31,486 bases of DNA from a virus. Positions 9,801-19,900 of the stretch are shown here, one piece after another; the stretch's first letter is position 1, and the number at the start of each line of letters is the position of its first letter. Both the position numbers and the translations under genes were made by a program. The notes under the pieces were generated by a model. It was not told the DNA's origin, made no database searches, and saw only the letters and a program-made list of their open reading frames with translations. The DNA lies in the IMG/VR virus record IMGVR_UViG_3300035664_000053, positions 1 to 31,486 of that record; one strand, 5' to 3'.

Positions 9801-12800
9801 AATATACTACAAATTCATTATCCGCAAAAGGACCTATAGATAAAATTAATATTGTTTCTGGAGGATCTGGATATAAAAAACTTCCTGTATTTACAGGTTC
9901 TAATTCTATTGGCGGAAAAGATGCTTATATTGTTCCAAAATCAACAACCATAGGTAATGCAAAGGAAATAAGAGTTATTAATGAAGGATTTGAGTATTCT
10001 TCAGATAAAACTTTACAACCGGTTGCCTACATATCACCATTAATTACAATTAATAATTCAAATACTATTGGAATTATTACTGTTACTAATGGGGGAAGCG
10101 AATATACTGATGCACCATCAATTGTAATCGTAGATTCTATATCTGGGGAAAAGATTGATAGTGGAATACTAGAGGCAACTATAGTTGGTAGTTCTATTAA
10201 TTCTGTAAATATTATACAAGAACCTAGAGGTCTTCCCGAAACAACGGTAAAATTATTTGCTACAAATAATACAAACGGAATTAGTATTCAACAAGTTCAA
10301 TCTTCTTCAAGTGGAATTTTTACTTGCTTCATAACAACACCAGTACTTGGATTTTCAACTAATCCATTTAATATTGGTGATGAGGTATTTGTAGAAGGAA
10401 TTCAAAAGTTTAATATTAATGGTTCTGGATTTAATTCGGAAGATTATGGATATAAATTTTTTACAGTCAGTAATTATAATACTATTGGATCTCTTGATTC
10501 AGTTACGATTGATATTTCAAATTTAACGTCAAATACTGGAATAGCTAAAACAATTCAAGATTCTGTTGGAATTATTATAAAAAGAACTGATTACCCTTCA
10601 TTTGAAGTAATTCAAGTTTCTTCCCCATTTATAATCGGTGAAAAAATTATTTCTAATAATATTGAAAGAGATTTAAATATTTCTTCTTATAATAATTCAT
10701 TTATTAAAGTATTTGGAACATATGAATTGTCTGTTGGAGAAATTATCGTAGGAAAAGAATCTGGAAATATAGCAACAGTAAATAAAATTGAAGATGGTAT
10801 TGGAGTATTTGAAGTTGATTATTCTATCAAAAAATCTCTTGGTTGGTCGAATGATATTGGTAAGCTAGACCAAGATAACCAAGTAACTGCAAATAACGAT
10901 TATTATCAAAATCTTTCATATACCATAAAGAGTCCAATTACATATCAGGAACTAAAAACACCTGTTAATAGTTTACTTCATACTAGTGGTCTTAAAAATT
11001 TTGCAGACACTGGAATTACATCAACGGCAAATTGTCAAATTTCAGATTCTAGTAATGTTTCAACTACCATTTATGATATAATTGAAGAAAATAGAGTAGA
11101 TACAATTTATAATTTTGATTTAGTGCAAGATATTGATGTTATTGGATCTTCTTCTAAGTTTTTAAAATTAAAAAATAAAAAATTAACAGATTATACTGAG
11201 TGTAAAACTAATGTAGTTTTAAAAATAGATGACATAAACAGACAATTTTCTAATTTAGATGGAGAACCAAGTCAATTTTTAAATTTATTAGAATTAAATA
11301 CGGGAGCTTCTTATGATAATCTATTAATTAGAGTTTCAAGTTCAGATAACTCCCAAATTCAATTGTCCGAACTAGTAATTCTAAATGATGGTACAAATTC
11401 ATTCTTAGCAGAAAAAGGAACATTAATAAACACGGGCGTAGGTCTTACTCATATTTCGGGAGAAGAATTTGGAACATTTTCATTAATTGAAGATGAATTT
11501 AATGATAATTACTTAAGATTTACTCCTAATGATCCATTTAATGTAGATTATAATGTAAAATTAATTACCAGTAATTACAATTCTCCTTCACCAGGAATTG
11601 GAACCACTTCTATTGGATTTATTGATTTAACTGGAACCAATAAAATTGCAGCAGTAGGAATAACGACTTCTATTATATCTGTAGATTCAAATAAATTTTC
11701 TTCATTATATTTAAATGTTCAAGTTATTGATTCTATAACCAGTGATATGAACTTTGTTGAGATATATTTAAATCATGATGGTAATAATACTTATATTTCA
11801 GAATATTACTTTGATTCTGAATACTTAAATAATTATTATTCAGGAAACTTTATAGGAACATTTGGGGCTGAGATTTCTTCTGGAATTTTATCTTTAAAAT
11901 ATACTAACAATTCATCAAATAATGTTAATGTTAGGTCTAAAGTTGTTGGATTTGGCACAACATCTATTGGTGGGGGGGTATATAGATTTATATTGCCTGG
12001 CCAATTGTCAGGAAATGAGAGAAGTGCTGTATATGAGTCACACTATTCATCGACAGTCTCTGTAGCATCAACTGTAATATCACTGAATAAATTTAATTTT
12101 AATGCGGTTAAATCATTAGTAGAAGTTAGTATTGGAGCAACAAGTGCTCTTCATCAAATTATGTTAGTGCAAGATGAAACTAACATTTATGTACAGCAAT
12201 CAGCTTTTCTTTCTGCTGAAAATAATTCAGGAATTGGAACTTTTGGTGGCGAATATGAAGGAAATAACTTTACTTTAAAATTCTACCCAGATGCATCAAT
12301 AACTGCCAAGGTAAATATTTTATCATTTAATCAATGCTTATATACAAGTCTTGACCAGTTAAATACTCCCCCAGATCTTAATTATGGCACAGTAACGGAG
12401 TCTATTGATCTTAAATTTTATAATGCAATTAATGGAAATAGAATTAATAGAACAGAATTTAATTTAACTTCCAATGGAACTCCAATTTTTGCAAAGATAT
12501 TTAATCCATCAGATTCATCCATATTAAACCCAGTAACTGGAATATTTACAATACCCAATCATTTCTTTAGTCCACAAGAAAGATTAATATACACTCCAAA
12601 ATCAACTTTTATTGGAGTTGGTGCAAGTGCAGTTGGAATTGGTTCAACTTTAAATTCAGTTGGAGTTGTAACTACATTACTACCTTCCGATGTTTATGTA
12701 ATTAAACTATCAAATGATTCCTTTAAATTATCCACAAGAAAAGATTATGCTATTTCTGGAATTGGAGTTACATTTACTTCATATGGTCAAGGAAATGCAC

Positions 12801-15388
12801 ATCAACTTGAGATGTTTAAGAAAAATGAAAAGGTAATTATTACGATTGATAATCTAGTTCAATATCCACTACTATTCACCCCAATATCTTATAATTTATC
12901 TGGACAAATAGATTCAAATTCTTCAATATTTGCCTTAAGCGGAATATCCACCTTAGCACCTAATGATATTCTTAAAGTTGATAATGAATATATGGAAATT
13001 ATTAATGTTGGTTTGGGAACAACTAATGTTGGTCCAATTACAAATGCTGGTTCAATTAAACTAGTTGAGGTGACTAGAGGATTTGTTGGTTCTTCTGCAA
13101 TAACACATGCAAATTCTACTGAAGCTAGAGTTTACAGAGGATCTTATAATATTGTAAATAATAATATTTTCTTTACTGAACCTCCCAGAGGAAATCCGCA
13201 AATAGAAAGAGATTCTAGAAATTTAACTTTTGAAACATCAGATTTTACCGGAAGAGTTTTTCTGAGAAATGACTATACAACAAATCAAATATATGATGAT
13301 ATTTCAGATAAATTTACTGGAATCGGAAGAACTTTCACATTAACGGTTGGTGGAGCAAATACTGTAGGATTAGGATCTACTGGCGGTAATGGAATTCTCT
13401 TTATCAACAGTGTTTTTCAAACTCCAACAACTCTTAATAATCCAAATAATAATTTTAGAATTATTGAAAATTCTATTCTAGGAATATCTAGTGTAGTATT
13501 TTCTGGTATTACTGATCCGATTACAAATAATATTATTACATCAGAATTTGATGTAAACCAAAATCAAACTCCCAGAGGTGGGATAATTATTTCATTAGGG
13601 TCATCTACCGGATTAGGATATGCGCCGCTTGTAGGGGCAGCAGTGACTGCTGTTGTTGGAGCTGGTGGCAGTATTGTTTCAGTTGGTTTGGGAACAACTG
13701 ATAATCTTGGTTCAGGATACAATGGTATAGTATCCATAGGAGTATCTGTATATCAAAATAATCATACTGGTACAGTTGCAAATGTAGCGGCATCTGTAGG
13801 TGCTGGTGGAACATTATCATTCACAGTTGTTTCTGGTGGAACTGGATATACAAATCCTCAAGTATTTGTTTCAGAACCTTCTTATGAAAATCTTGAAGTT
13901 GTTGGAGTATCTAGATTAGGAATTGGAACAACAACAGATACTGGAATTGGTCTTTTAGTTAATGTTGAAGTCGGAGCAAGCTCTACAACTGGCATAGGGT
14001 CAACATATTTTGAAGTAACTAAATTTAATATTTCAAGACAAGGATATTCATTCCAAAGAGGAGATGTATTCAAACCAGTTGGATTAGTTACTGCTAAAGG
14101 ATTAATTTCTCCACTATCCGAATTTAAATTGACTGTTGTTGATACATTTACAGATTCTTTCTCCGCATGGCAGTTTGGAGAATTTGATTATATTGATTCT
14201 ATTAGAAATTATCAGGATGGAGTTAGAACAAGATTTCCACTATATTATAATGGAGAACTGCTAAGTTTTGAATCTTTAGAGGGTTCTCAGGTAAATCTCT
14301 CTAACGCATTATTAATTGTTATTAATGGAGTCATCCAAGATCCTGGAATTGCATATCAGTTTGATGGAGGAACTAGTTTTGTATTCACAACAGCACCTAA
14401 GTCAGAGGATAATATTGCAATTTTCTTCTATAGAGGGACCGCAGGTGATGATAGTGAATTAATTACTAGCATAAATGAAACCTTAAAGAAAGGAGATACA
14501 GTACAAGTTTTAAAAAATAATCAATTTCCAACGACAATAACACAAAATAATAGAATAATATTTGATTTATCTTTTTCTGATAAATTTGAAACTAATTTGT
14601 ATTCTAATCAAGGAGTAGATACTGAAAATTATAAACCATTAAGTTGGATTAAGCAAAAAGTTGATAGAAAAATTAATGGAGAAAATGTTTATAAAACCAG
14701 AGATTCTATTGAATCTTTAGTATACCCAACTGCAAAAGTTATTAAAGATTTTTCAACAACAGTTGATGAAATATTTGTAGATAATGCAGAATTTTTTGAT
14801 TTTGATACTCCAGATACTTTTGATGCTTTAATTGTTAATGGAATTTCAACAACTGCAAGCGGTTCTGTAGAAAATGTTACAAATATTTCTTTAATCAATG
14901 GATTCTCAGGCATTATTACTGGAATTACAACTACAACTGGAAGTGGTGGAAATCCATTAGCACTTAAATTTCATTTAAATACACTATCTTATGCTGGATT
15001 ACAGACTGGATATCCAATTTACATATTTGATACCCGAGTTGGAAATGGAGTAACTTCTATTGATAGTTCAAATTCTGCAGTAGTTGGAATTGGTACGACA
15101 TTCTTGGACAATATTTACTATATTCATCAATTTTCTTCAACTACAGGAATTATTACCTGCAATATAAATTCTAATACATCTGTAGTTGGACTTGCAACTA
15201 CCGGAAGTATATCAAATCCAGTAGGCAAATTCTCTTGGGGTAGGTTGTCTGGGTTTAGTAGATCCAATTCACCAATTTCAATAGGTGTAACTGGCAATAC
15301 TGTTGATGTTGGATTATCAACTTTTGCAACAATACAAAGAAGGGGAACTGGTCTTAGAAATACCGGAGCTCTTCCAAAACTATTATAA
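3803..15388 (+). CDS. Giant gp7-position baseplate/tail structural protein (3861 aa) with YHYH-like motif and repeat modules
   Basis: This single uninterrupted frame lies between gp6 and gp8, where T4 has gene 7. Residues about 14-220 resemble the C-terminal part of T4 gp7, best seen at SFYQAKGTDESFRILFNILYG (from residue 199). This suggests a wedge-binding N-terminus followed by an enormous extension. A YHYH-type motif (GWAYDGNPIYGPYGY) starts at residue 1234. Most of the rest is Asn/Ser/Thr/Ile/Gly-rich diverged repeats: GGxGY modules, HxLxxGDxVxY modules and xVDNExIxY...RG modules. A conserved C-terminal region follows from about residue 3410 (GYSFQRGDVF, then FSAWQFGEFDYIDS). There is no signal peptide, membrane segment or catalytic motif. 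It is probably a long outward-facing baseplate or fibre-like protein of the virion; receptor or surface contact is inference. The start is ATG 3803, one base after the gp6 stop. Confidence 0.93.
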   Translation: MIQTGFESRVKIQQIINSQLPNFILDESPNAAEFLKQYYISQEYQSGPVDIAENLDQYLKLDNLTPEVVVDSTYTTSEVSPTDTVITVTSTKGFPQNYGLLKIDNEVITYAGLTTNTFTGCIRGFSGITSYHANLNQEELVFSESEAESHANESSVQNLSSLFLKEFYKKIKYTFTPGLENLDFVPNLNVGNFIREARSFYQAKGTDESFRILFNILYGVTPRVVNLEDFLIKPSSSEFIRREIVIAERISGNPLKLVGQTIKKSTDENTSASISEIEPFTRNNIQYFKISLFVGYNDSSSVEGNFVITPNTKCLENVSIGSSVISVDSTIGFSEQGTLISGNNTINYTNKSINQFFGCTGIEEQISLADNIRSDEIYYGYEDGDLTKKVEFRLTGVLSKFVQISNNLNLDEEQIISVKSIGDLIDNPENNKTYKEIFANSWIYNTSSRYQIENINNFTLTSPIDKSSLKVGDRVEILERDSNIIASSHTNIAYISDINSSENRVTLSNLNFTPETGVKYDLRRKLNTSRSLTVPIEFGNNVILSDIQNLYVDENYAYVASNSLPSGRDGFTGNYTYEIIKNIKTSNAIALSNLVDDKYTTILFQSSVPFITGDRVYYQPSGTNIVGLDTGDYYIEVQNPNNGIRLYSSKSFIGTNNFLTFSNSNFNNQIHKFTLYSQKSGTIGAQKLLKKFSLSENINNIDNGTAELTIPGTTGMLINGVEISNYKSDDKVYYGPLKSVEVLNGGIDYDVINPPLISISPGKVSTALVQPVISGSIKKVYVDSQDYDIDKIVSIGITGGNGSGAVIEPIITRRQRDILFDGRTTTNSGGISTSTYQLTFLSDHNLNNGESIIYNSNGNLSIGIGFSDSTLINNSTYYSKVDNNRTIKLYETASDYLSGINTITFNGNNTSGIHKFRTSSYKNTISEIKIIDGGNGYTNRKLIVSPVGISTINHTVNFKNHGFNSGELVTYNYQISTIGISTLSQYYILKTDEDSFRLCSAGIGGTDVSNYNRQNYIKFSSIGSGYQYFSYPDISVLIQYTPVGFGTTTQEYQSIITTPVVKGNIIDAYLYDSGVGYGSTIINLERKPLISIKNGREAKLNPIIVNGIINSVNIQYGGIEYYSTPELIVVDSSGFGSGADLRPVISNGKITDVKIISGGIGYSNTTTIIRVVPAGSNALLSANIRPLTISNNVRFGNEFLKESKNQLQYSVCGYFQELQTSFNDTGADVSKIIGWAYDGNPIYGPYGYSNPEVESNIKALTSGYTSNASNIEDRPVEFSEGFFVEDYEYTNSGDLDENNGRFGKTPEFPNGVYAYFATIDPNTLSPQFPYFIGNKYRSNTLEENSTLDQSFNFNDSNLLRNTLPYKISDNYASNDFIIETSDFTKQESVVVSVTEGNVNDFDIINSGTNYEVNDSLTFDDTNTQGGGLIAKVSSIKGKDIVQLNTSTQTYNNSIFTFNSEGEVKVTILPYHNLSDNDFVTISGFSTNLSKLNNSHRIGVSSYYSNLVKSVPTSTSGLTTEIYVSQLPSSVSVGSSILIGTETLSVLEVFKNLNILKVERGSTGVSHTVTTQINFIPDSFTISENVDYFNSKVNDIVYFNPRQSIGIGTTSGITNSATFQFGDSTLTRIIPTQGIYIENHPFTNNQPVIFTNNGSNIAVSTSPTATQFNLPQNVYVTNKNKNVIGIKTNINSSEVYFITNGDNNSKYSIRSTYPQITGKVESIKSTVSVSTSHELTTGDTISLNIKPNISVGIGTSISVYVKRDQITGNILINPIGFTSVGINTVNSTISINSHNLKTGDKVLYSANVVASGLSTGVYYVYKSNDNTIKLSETYIDSVSIPPNTVSIASTGGSNQSISLINPQIQSIKNNNLIFNLSDTSLFGYTFKLYYDKNYYNEFVSTSDSSSFTLTGIGTVGVSTNASLTINYDNQLPTNLYYNLEKSGYISTSDTSVNNYSEILFIDSKYNSKYKISGIGLTTFNICLSVIPEKLSYSQSECDVLEYTTNSLSAKGPIDKINIVSGGSGYKKLPVFTGSNSIGGKDAYIVPKSTTIGNAKEIRVINEGFEYSSDKTLQPVAYISPLITINNSNTIGIITVTNGGSEYTDAPSIVIVDSISGEKIDSGILEATIVGSSINSVNIIQEPRGLPETTVKLFATNNTNGISIQQVQSSSSGIFTCFITTPVLGFSTNPFNIGDEVFVEGIQKFNINGSGFNSEDYGYKFFTVSNYNTIGSLDSVTIDISNLTSNTGIAKTIQDSVGIIIKRTDYPSFEVIQVSSPFIIGEKIISNNIERDLNISSYNNSFIKVFGTYELSVGEIIVGKESGNIATVNKIEDGIGVFEVDYSIKKSLGWSNDIGKLDQDNQVTANNDYYQNLSYTIKSPITYQELKTPVNSLLHTSGLKNFADTGITSTANCQISDSSNVSTTIYDIIEENRVDTIYNFDLVQDIDVIGSSSKFLKLKNKKLTDYTECKTNVVLKIDDINRQFSNLDGEPSQFLNLLELNTGASYDNLLIRVSSSDNSQIQLSELVILNDGTNSFLAEKGTLINTGVGLTHISGEEFGTFSLIEDEFNDNYLRFTPNDPFNVDYNVKLITSNYNSPSPGIGTTSIGFIDLTGTNKIAAVGITTSIISVDSNKFSSLYLNVQVIDSITSDMNFVEIYLNHDGNNTYISEYYFDSEYLNNYYSGNFIGTFGAEISSGILSLKYTNNSSNNVNVRSKVVGFGTTSIGGGVYRFILPGQLSGNERSAVYESHYSSTVSVASTVISLNKFNFNAVKSLVEVSIGATSALHQIMLVQDETNIYVQQSAFLSAENNSGIGTFGGEYEGNNFTLKFYPDASITAKVNILSFNQCLYTSLDQLNTPPDLNYGTVTESIDLKFYNAINGNRINRTEFNLTSNGTPIFAKIFNPSDSSILNPVTGIFTIPNHFFSPQERLIYTPKSTFIGVGASAVGIGSTLNSVGVVTTLLPSDVYVIKLSNDSFKLSTRKDYAISGIGVTFTSYGQGNAHQLEMFKKNEKVIITIDNLVQYPLLFTPISYNLSGQIDSNSSIFALSGISTLAPNDILKVDNEYMEIINVGLGTTNVGPITNAGSIKLVEVTRGFVGSSAITHANSTEARVYRGSYNIVNNNIFFTEPPRGNPQIERDSRNLTFETSDFTGRVFLRNDYTTNQIYDDISDKFTGIGRTFTLTVGGANTVGLGSTGGNGILFINSVFQTPTTLNNPNNNFRIIENSILGISSVVFSGITDPITNNIITSEFDVNQNQTPRGGIIISLGSSTGLGYAPLVGAAVTAVVGAGGSIVSVGLGTTDNLGSGYNGIVSIGVSVYQNNHTGTVANVAASVGAGGTLSFTVVSGGTGYTNPQVFVSEPSYENLEVVGVSRLGIGTTTDTGIGLLVNVEVGASSTTGIGSTYFEVTKFNISRQGYSFQRGDVFKPVGLVTAKGLISPLSEFKLTVVDTFTDSFSAWQFGEFDYIDSIRNYQDGVRTRFPLYYNGELLSFESLEGSQVNLSNALLIVINGVIQDPGIAYQFDGGTSFVFTTAPKSEDNIAIFFYRGTAGDDSELITSINETLKKGDTVQVLKNNQFPTTITQNNRIIFDLSFSDKFETNLYSNQGVDTENYKPLSWIKQKVDRKINGENVYKTRDSIESLVYPTAKVIKDFSTTVDEIFVDNAEFFDFDTPDTFDALIVNGISTTASGSVENVTNISLINGFSGIITGITTTTGSGGNPLALKFHLNTLSYAGLQTGYPIYIFDTRVGNGVTSIDSSNSAVVGIGTTFLDNIYYIHQFSSTTGIITCNINSNTSVVGLATTGSISNPVGKFSWGRLSGFSRSNSPISIGVTGNTVDVGLSTFATIQRRGTGLRNTGALPKLL
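5334..5360 (+). repeat. Perfect 12-bp inverted repeat inside the giant gene
   Basis: The arm at 5334-5345 is exactly complementary to 5349-5360, with an AAA spacer. Transcribed, it would form a tight stem within coding sequence. No T-run follows it. I see no obvious reason for it in the encoded protein. Confidence 0.6.
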
Positions 15389-15391
15389 ATA
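15384..15391 (+). promoter_or_regulatory. T4-type late promoter (TATAAATA) for gp8
   Basis: An exact TATAAATA overlaps the last codons and stop (15386-15388) of the giant gene. By T4 spacing, transcription would start near 15397, about 11 bases before the gp8 ATG at 15408. The leader has no Shine-Dalgarno. Confidence 0.75.
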
Positions 15392-15407
15392 TCTAAAAAA
15401 TATCAAT

Positions 15408-16952
15408 ATGGCAGCAATAGTAACAGACCAGTTTAGAATACTAAATGCAACCAATTTTATAAATTCTGTAACGAATAATAGCGACTCTTATTACATTTTC
15501 TTAGGGTTGGACAATCCATCTCAAGTTGGGTTTGGAAGGACCACTAATTGGGATACGAATATTCCAAACCCAACAGATAATCTTGAATATTCTTCTCATT
15601 ATAGAGATACATCTTTATTTGGTAAAAAAATAACAAGTAGTAATATTAGAAGATTAATACGAAAAGTTACTTGGACTTCTAATACATCCTATGATATGTA
15701 TAGGCATGATTATAGTATTGGCAATAGGGCACCAAATTCTGATTTGAGTAGATTATATGATACAAATTACTATGTAATTAATAGTGATTATAAAGTTTAC
15801 ATATGCATAGATAATGGTTCTTCAGATGTAAATTTAAAAGGAAATAAATCACAAGATGAACCCACCTTTACAGATTTAGAACCCTCTTCTGCAGGAATAA
15901 GTGGAGATGGATACATATGGAAATATTTATTTACAGTATCTCCAAGTGACATCATAAAATTTGATTCAACGGAGTATGTTGTTGTTCCTAATAATTGGGC
16001 AACATCTACAGATACTCAAATTGTAAGTGTAAGAGAGAATGGCAATTCTAGTGTTACAAATCCAAATCAAATTAAAAAAGTATATATTGCAAATGGTGGA
16101 TCTGGATATAGTTCAGGTGTAGTTGATATTGTTGGTGACGGTACTGGAGGTAGGGTATCAATTACAGTTGATAGTAGTGGATCGATAATTTCTACTACCG
16201 TTGTTGCAGGAGGTTATGGATACACTTGGGCAATGGTTGATTTAGGAAGTCTTCAACCAGGAGGAAGTCTATCCAATCCTGCAAAATTAATACCCATCAT
16301 TCCACCGTCTAAAGGTCATGGGTATGATATCTATACCGAATTAGGAACGGATAAAGTGTTGACATATGCCAGATTTGATGACTCAACTAAAGATTTTCCA
16401 ACGGATACTAAATTTTCTCAGGTTGGAATTATAAAAAATCCAACCACATTCTCTTCAGATACTTCTATTTTTACAGAAAATCAGTATTCATCACTTTATT
16501 CTATTAAATTAACTAATAGTTTTAGTGGTTCTCCAGTTATTGGAGGAGAAATTACGCAAAATTTAGCAAGTGGTGAAGTTGCCAAAGGATATGTGGCATC
16601 ATACGATACAGAAACTAAAGTATTGAAGTATTTTAGAGATAGGTCTTTGTATTTTAACAATAGTTTAGACCAAACAGATTATAATACTGTAACATCAGAT
16701 TCTCCTGTTTATAACTTTGAATCTTCTGCAGAACCTATTCAACCATTTGCTGGTTCTATTGATACTACATTTAATGCCAATAAAGTCACAGTTGGAAATA
16801 AAGTTATAGATTTGGGCGTAACTTTTACTACAGGACTTGCAAATCCTGAGATAAATAAAAAGACAGGAGATATAATTTATATTGACAATAGACCCCTGGT
16901 AACAAGAGACATTAGACAAAAAGAAGACATTAAAATTATCCTGGAATTCTAA
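15408..16952 (+). CDS. 8: Baseplate wedge protein gp8
   Basis: gp8 is the dimeric wedge protein that binds gp7 and gp10 in T4-like baseplates. Matches to T4 gp8 are plain at GDGYIWKYLF followed by EYVVVP (about residues 166-195) and at the C-terminus, IIYIDNRPLVTRDIRQKED (about 490-508), which ends like T4 gp8. The N-terminal AAIVTDQFRILNATNFINS also fits the family. At 514 aa it is much longer than T4 gp8 (334 aa); part of the excess is a block of GGSGY/GGYGY repeats at about 228-280, of the same type as in the giant upstream protein. The frame is open further upstream, but ATG 15408 is right because it follows the late promoter and matches the family start. The gene sits exactly where T4 gene 8 does. 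Confidence 0.93.
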   Translation: MAAIVTDQFRILNATNFINSVTNNSDSYYIFLGLDNPSQVGFGRTTNWDTNIPNPTDNLEYSSHYRDTSLFGKKITSSNIRRLIRKVTWTSNTSYDMYRHDYSIGNRAPNSDLSRLYDTNYYVINSDYKVYICIDNGSSDVNLKGNKSQDEPTFTDLEPSSAGISGDGYIWKYLFTVSPSDIIKFDSTEYVVVPNNWATSTDTQIVSVRENGNSSVTNPNQIKKVYIANGGSGYSSGVVDIVGDGTGGRVSITVDSSGSIISTTVVAGGYGYTWAMVDLGSLQPGGSLSNPAKLIPIIPPSKGHGYDIYTELGTDKVLTYARFDDSTKDFPTDTKFSQVGIIKNPTTFSSDTSIFTENQYSSLYSIKLTNSFSGSPVIGGEITQNLASGEVAKGYVASYDTETKVLKYFRDRSLYFNNSLDQTDYNTVTSDSPVYNFESSAEPIQPFAGSIDTTFNANKVTVGNKVIDLGVTFTTGLANPEINKKTGDIIYIDNRPLVTRDIRQKEDIKIILEF

Positions 16953-16958
16953 AAAAAA

Positions 16959-19900
16959 ATGGCACAAAAAACAGATTTAAATATCAACCCATATTATGAT
17001 GATTTTGATTCTCAAAAAAACTTTTACAAAGTTTTATTTAAACCAGGATATCCAGTACAAGCAAGAGAATTAACGACTCTTCAATCAATTTTACAAGATC
17101 AAGTAAAATCTTTTGGAAGTCATATATTTAAAGAGGGATCCATGGTGATTCCTGGAAATATTGCATATGATGGAAATTTTAATGCTGTAAAACTTAATCC
17201 TACTAATTTTGGAGTTGATATTTCTCTCTATATTGATAATTTTATTGGTAAAAAAATAATAGGACAAATATCAGGAACAACTGCTATAGTACAATATGTT
17301 TCTTACCCTGATGATATAAATGTTGAGGATTTAACAATATATGTAAAATATTTGGATTCTGACAATAATTTTGAATTCAATCCATTTGAAGACGGTGAGT
17401 CATTAACTGCCGAAGAAAATATTACATATGGTAATACTACAATTAATGCAGGAACTCCATTTGCTTCGTTAATTTCATTAAATGCAACTTCAATAGGTTC
17501 TGCAGCATCTATTGGTGACGGTATTTACTTTATTAGAGGTTATTTTGTTAATGTATCTAAACAAACCATAATTTTAGATAACTATACCAATACACCCTCG
17601 TATAGAGTTGGATTAAAAATTGATGAATTGATTATTAGTGCCAAAGATGATAGTTCATTGTACGATCCCTCAAAAGGATTTACAAATTATGCTGCACCTG
17701 GAGCAGATAGATTTAAGATTGATTTAACTTTAACCAAAAAATTATTATCAGATACTAATGATACTGACTTTATAGAATTATTAAGAGTTGAGAATGGTAA
17801 GACCAAAATAATTGAAACTAAAACTCAATATAACTTAATTAAAGATTATATTGCAGCAAGAACTTATGATGAATCTGGAGATTATACTGTTGAACCATTT
17901 AATGTATCGGTAAATAATTCATTAAATGATAGATTGGGAAATAATGGTTTATTTTTTGATACCGAAACAACAGAGCAGGGAGATACGCCATCAGATGATT
18001 TGATGTGCTTAAAAATATCTCCAGGAAAAGCCTATGTGAGAGGATATGATGTAGATAAAATTTCTACAACTATTGTTGATGTTTCAAAACCAAGAGATAC
18101 TGAGTCTATTCAAAATGCAAATATTCCGTTTGAAATGGGGAATATTATAAGAGTTAATAATGTACATGGAGTACCAAAAACAAGAGATGTTGTGTACTTA
18201 TATAATGAACTTAATTCTACTGGCGGAACTCAACCAATTAGTGCTCCGATTGGCATTGCAAGAGTATATAATTTTAACCTGACTGATGCTGCATATTTTG
18301 AAGCATCAACTAATTGGGATTTATATCTTTATGATATTCAAACATATACTGATATTGTTTTAAATTCTACAATATCAAGTGCAGAGTTGCCTGAAACATC
18401 GTTTGTAAAAGGAAAAAGCAGCGGTGCTAGTGGATATGCTACTGTTGGTGATGGTGGGGATGTCATATATTTGAGACAAACATCAGGAACATTTTCAGTT
18501 GGTGAACAATTACTCATTAATGGTTTAGATTTTCCACGAACCATTAAATCAGTAACCGCATATTCTACAGAAGATATTAAATCAGTATATCAAGAAGCAA
18601 CTTTATTAGGACTTCCGGTAGATTTTACTGCAGATTGTTTACTTGAAAGATTTAATTTTCCAAATGGTGTAACACAAGCAACGATAAGTGGAGGAAATAC
18701 TCTAGTAAGTCCTGGAAAATTTTTCACAGGCATAAAAGTTGATTCAATCATTAGATATCAAACAACAACTGGTGATGAGACATTTAATAGAGTAACAGCA
18801 GTTTCTCCTACAGGAACATCATTAACTATTTCCGCAACTCCTGGAGTTGCTGGAATATACTCTGGTTCTGTTACGAATGGAACTTATAGTAATATTTTTA
18901 TTGGAGCACCAATCATAAGAAATGAGAATTCTGGATTTTTATATGCACAACTTCCAGATTCAAATATTTCTTCTGTAAATCTTTCCGATTCATTATTAAC
19001 ACTTTCTTATCAAATAACTGGAGAACAGACAGACGGTGCTGGAACTTTATCATTTGGCACGTCTCAAGTTACTGGGATTTCTAGCGCATTTTTTGCTCCA
19101 TTTGATGAAGAAAGGTATTCTGTACATTATAGTGATGGAACAACCGCCACAATAACTTCAGACCAATTTTCTTTTGCTGGCAATTCTGTGGTTATTTCTG
19201 GATTGTTTCCTTCTGAGAGTAATATTGTAGTTAATACAACCCTAATTAAAAATGGAATTCGCAGTAAAATAAAGACATATAATAGAAGTCAAATTTTAAC
19301 TGTGTCTAAATCAAAGTATATTCAATCAGGAACTAGTGATAATAGTTCTGTTAATGATGGTCTTACTTATAACCAATACTATGGATTAAGAGTTCAAGAT
19401 GAAGAGATATCTCTGAATTATCCTGATGTAGTAAAAATACTAGCAATCTATGAATCTTTTGATTCTTCTGCACCTACTTTAGATCAAATACAATTTAGTT
19501 CTAGTGCTAATGTATCTACAAATGCCATTATTGGAGAAAATATTTTTGGAAGTACCAGTAAGGCAATTGCAAGAATTGTTTCTAAACCATCTACAAACGT
19601 ATTAGGAGTCGTATACCTTAATTCTGAAAGATTTTCTGAAGCAGAAACTGTCACATTTAATGAATCGAATATAATCACGGAAATTCAATCTATTACATTA
19701 GGTAAATATAAAGATATTACAAATTCATATACTCTAAATAAGGGTCAGAAAGATCAATATTGTGATTATTCTAGAATTGTTAGAAACAAGAGTACTGTAG
19801 AACCTTCTAAACAACTTTTAGTAGTATTTGATTACTATTCAATACCATCTAATGATGGTGGAGATGTACTAACCGTCTTGAGTTACGACAAAGATAGATT

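Noticed and set aside
13605-14073. Minus-strand frames opposite the GIGTT-rich part of the giant gene
   Set aside because: They arise from the repetitive codons of the sense strand. The products are low complexity (Gln/Leu/His or Thr/Val) and lack ribosome binding sites.
15303-15407. Upstream extension of the gp8 frame to an ATG at 15303
   Set aside because: It overlaps the end of the giant gene in another frame and lies before the late promoter. The family N-terminus begins at 15408.
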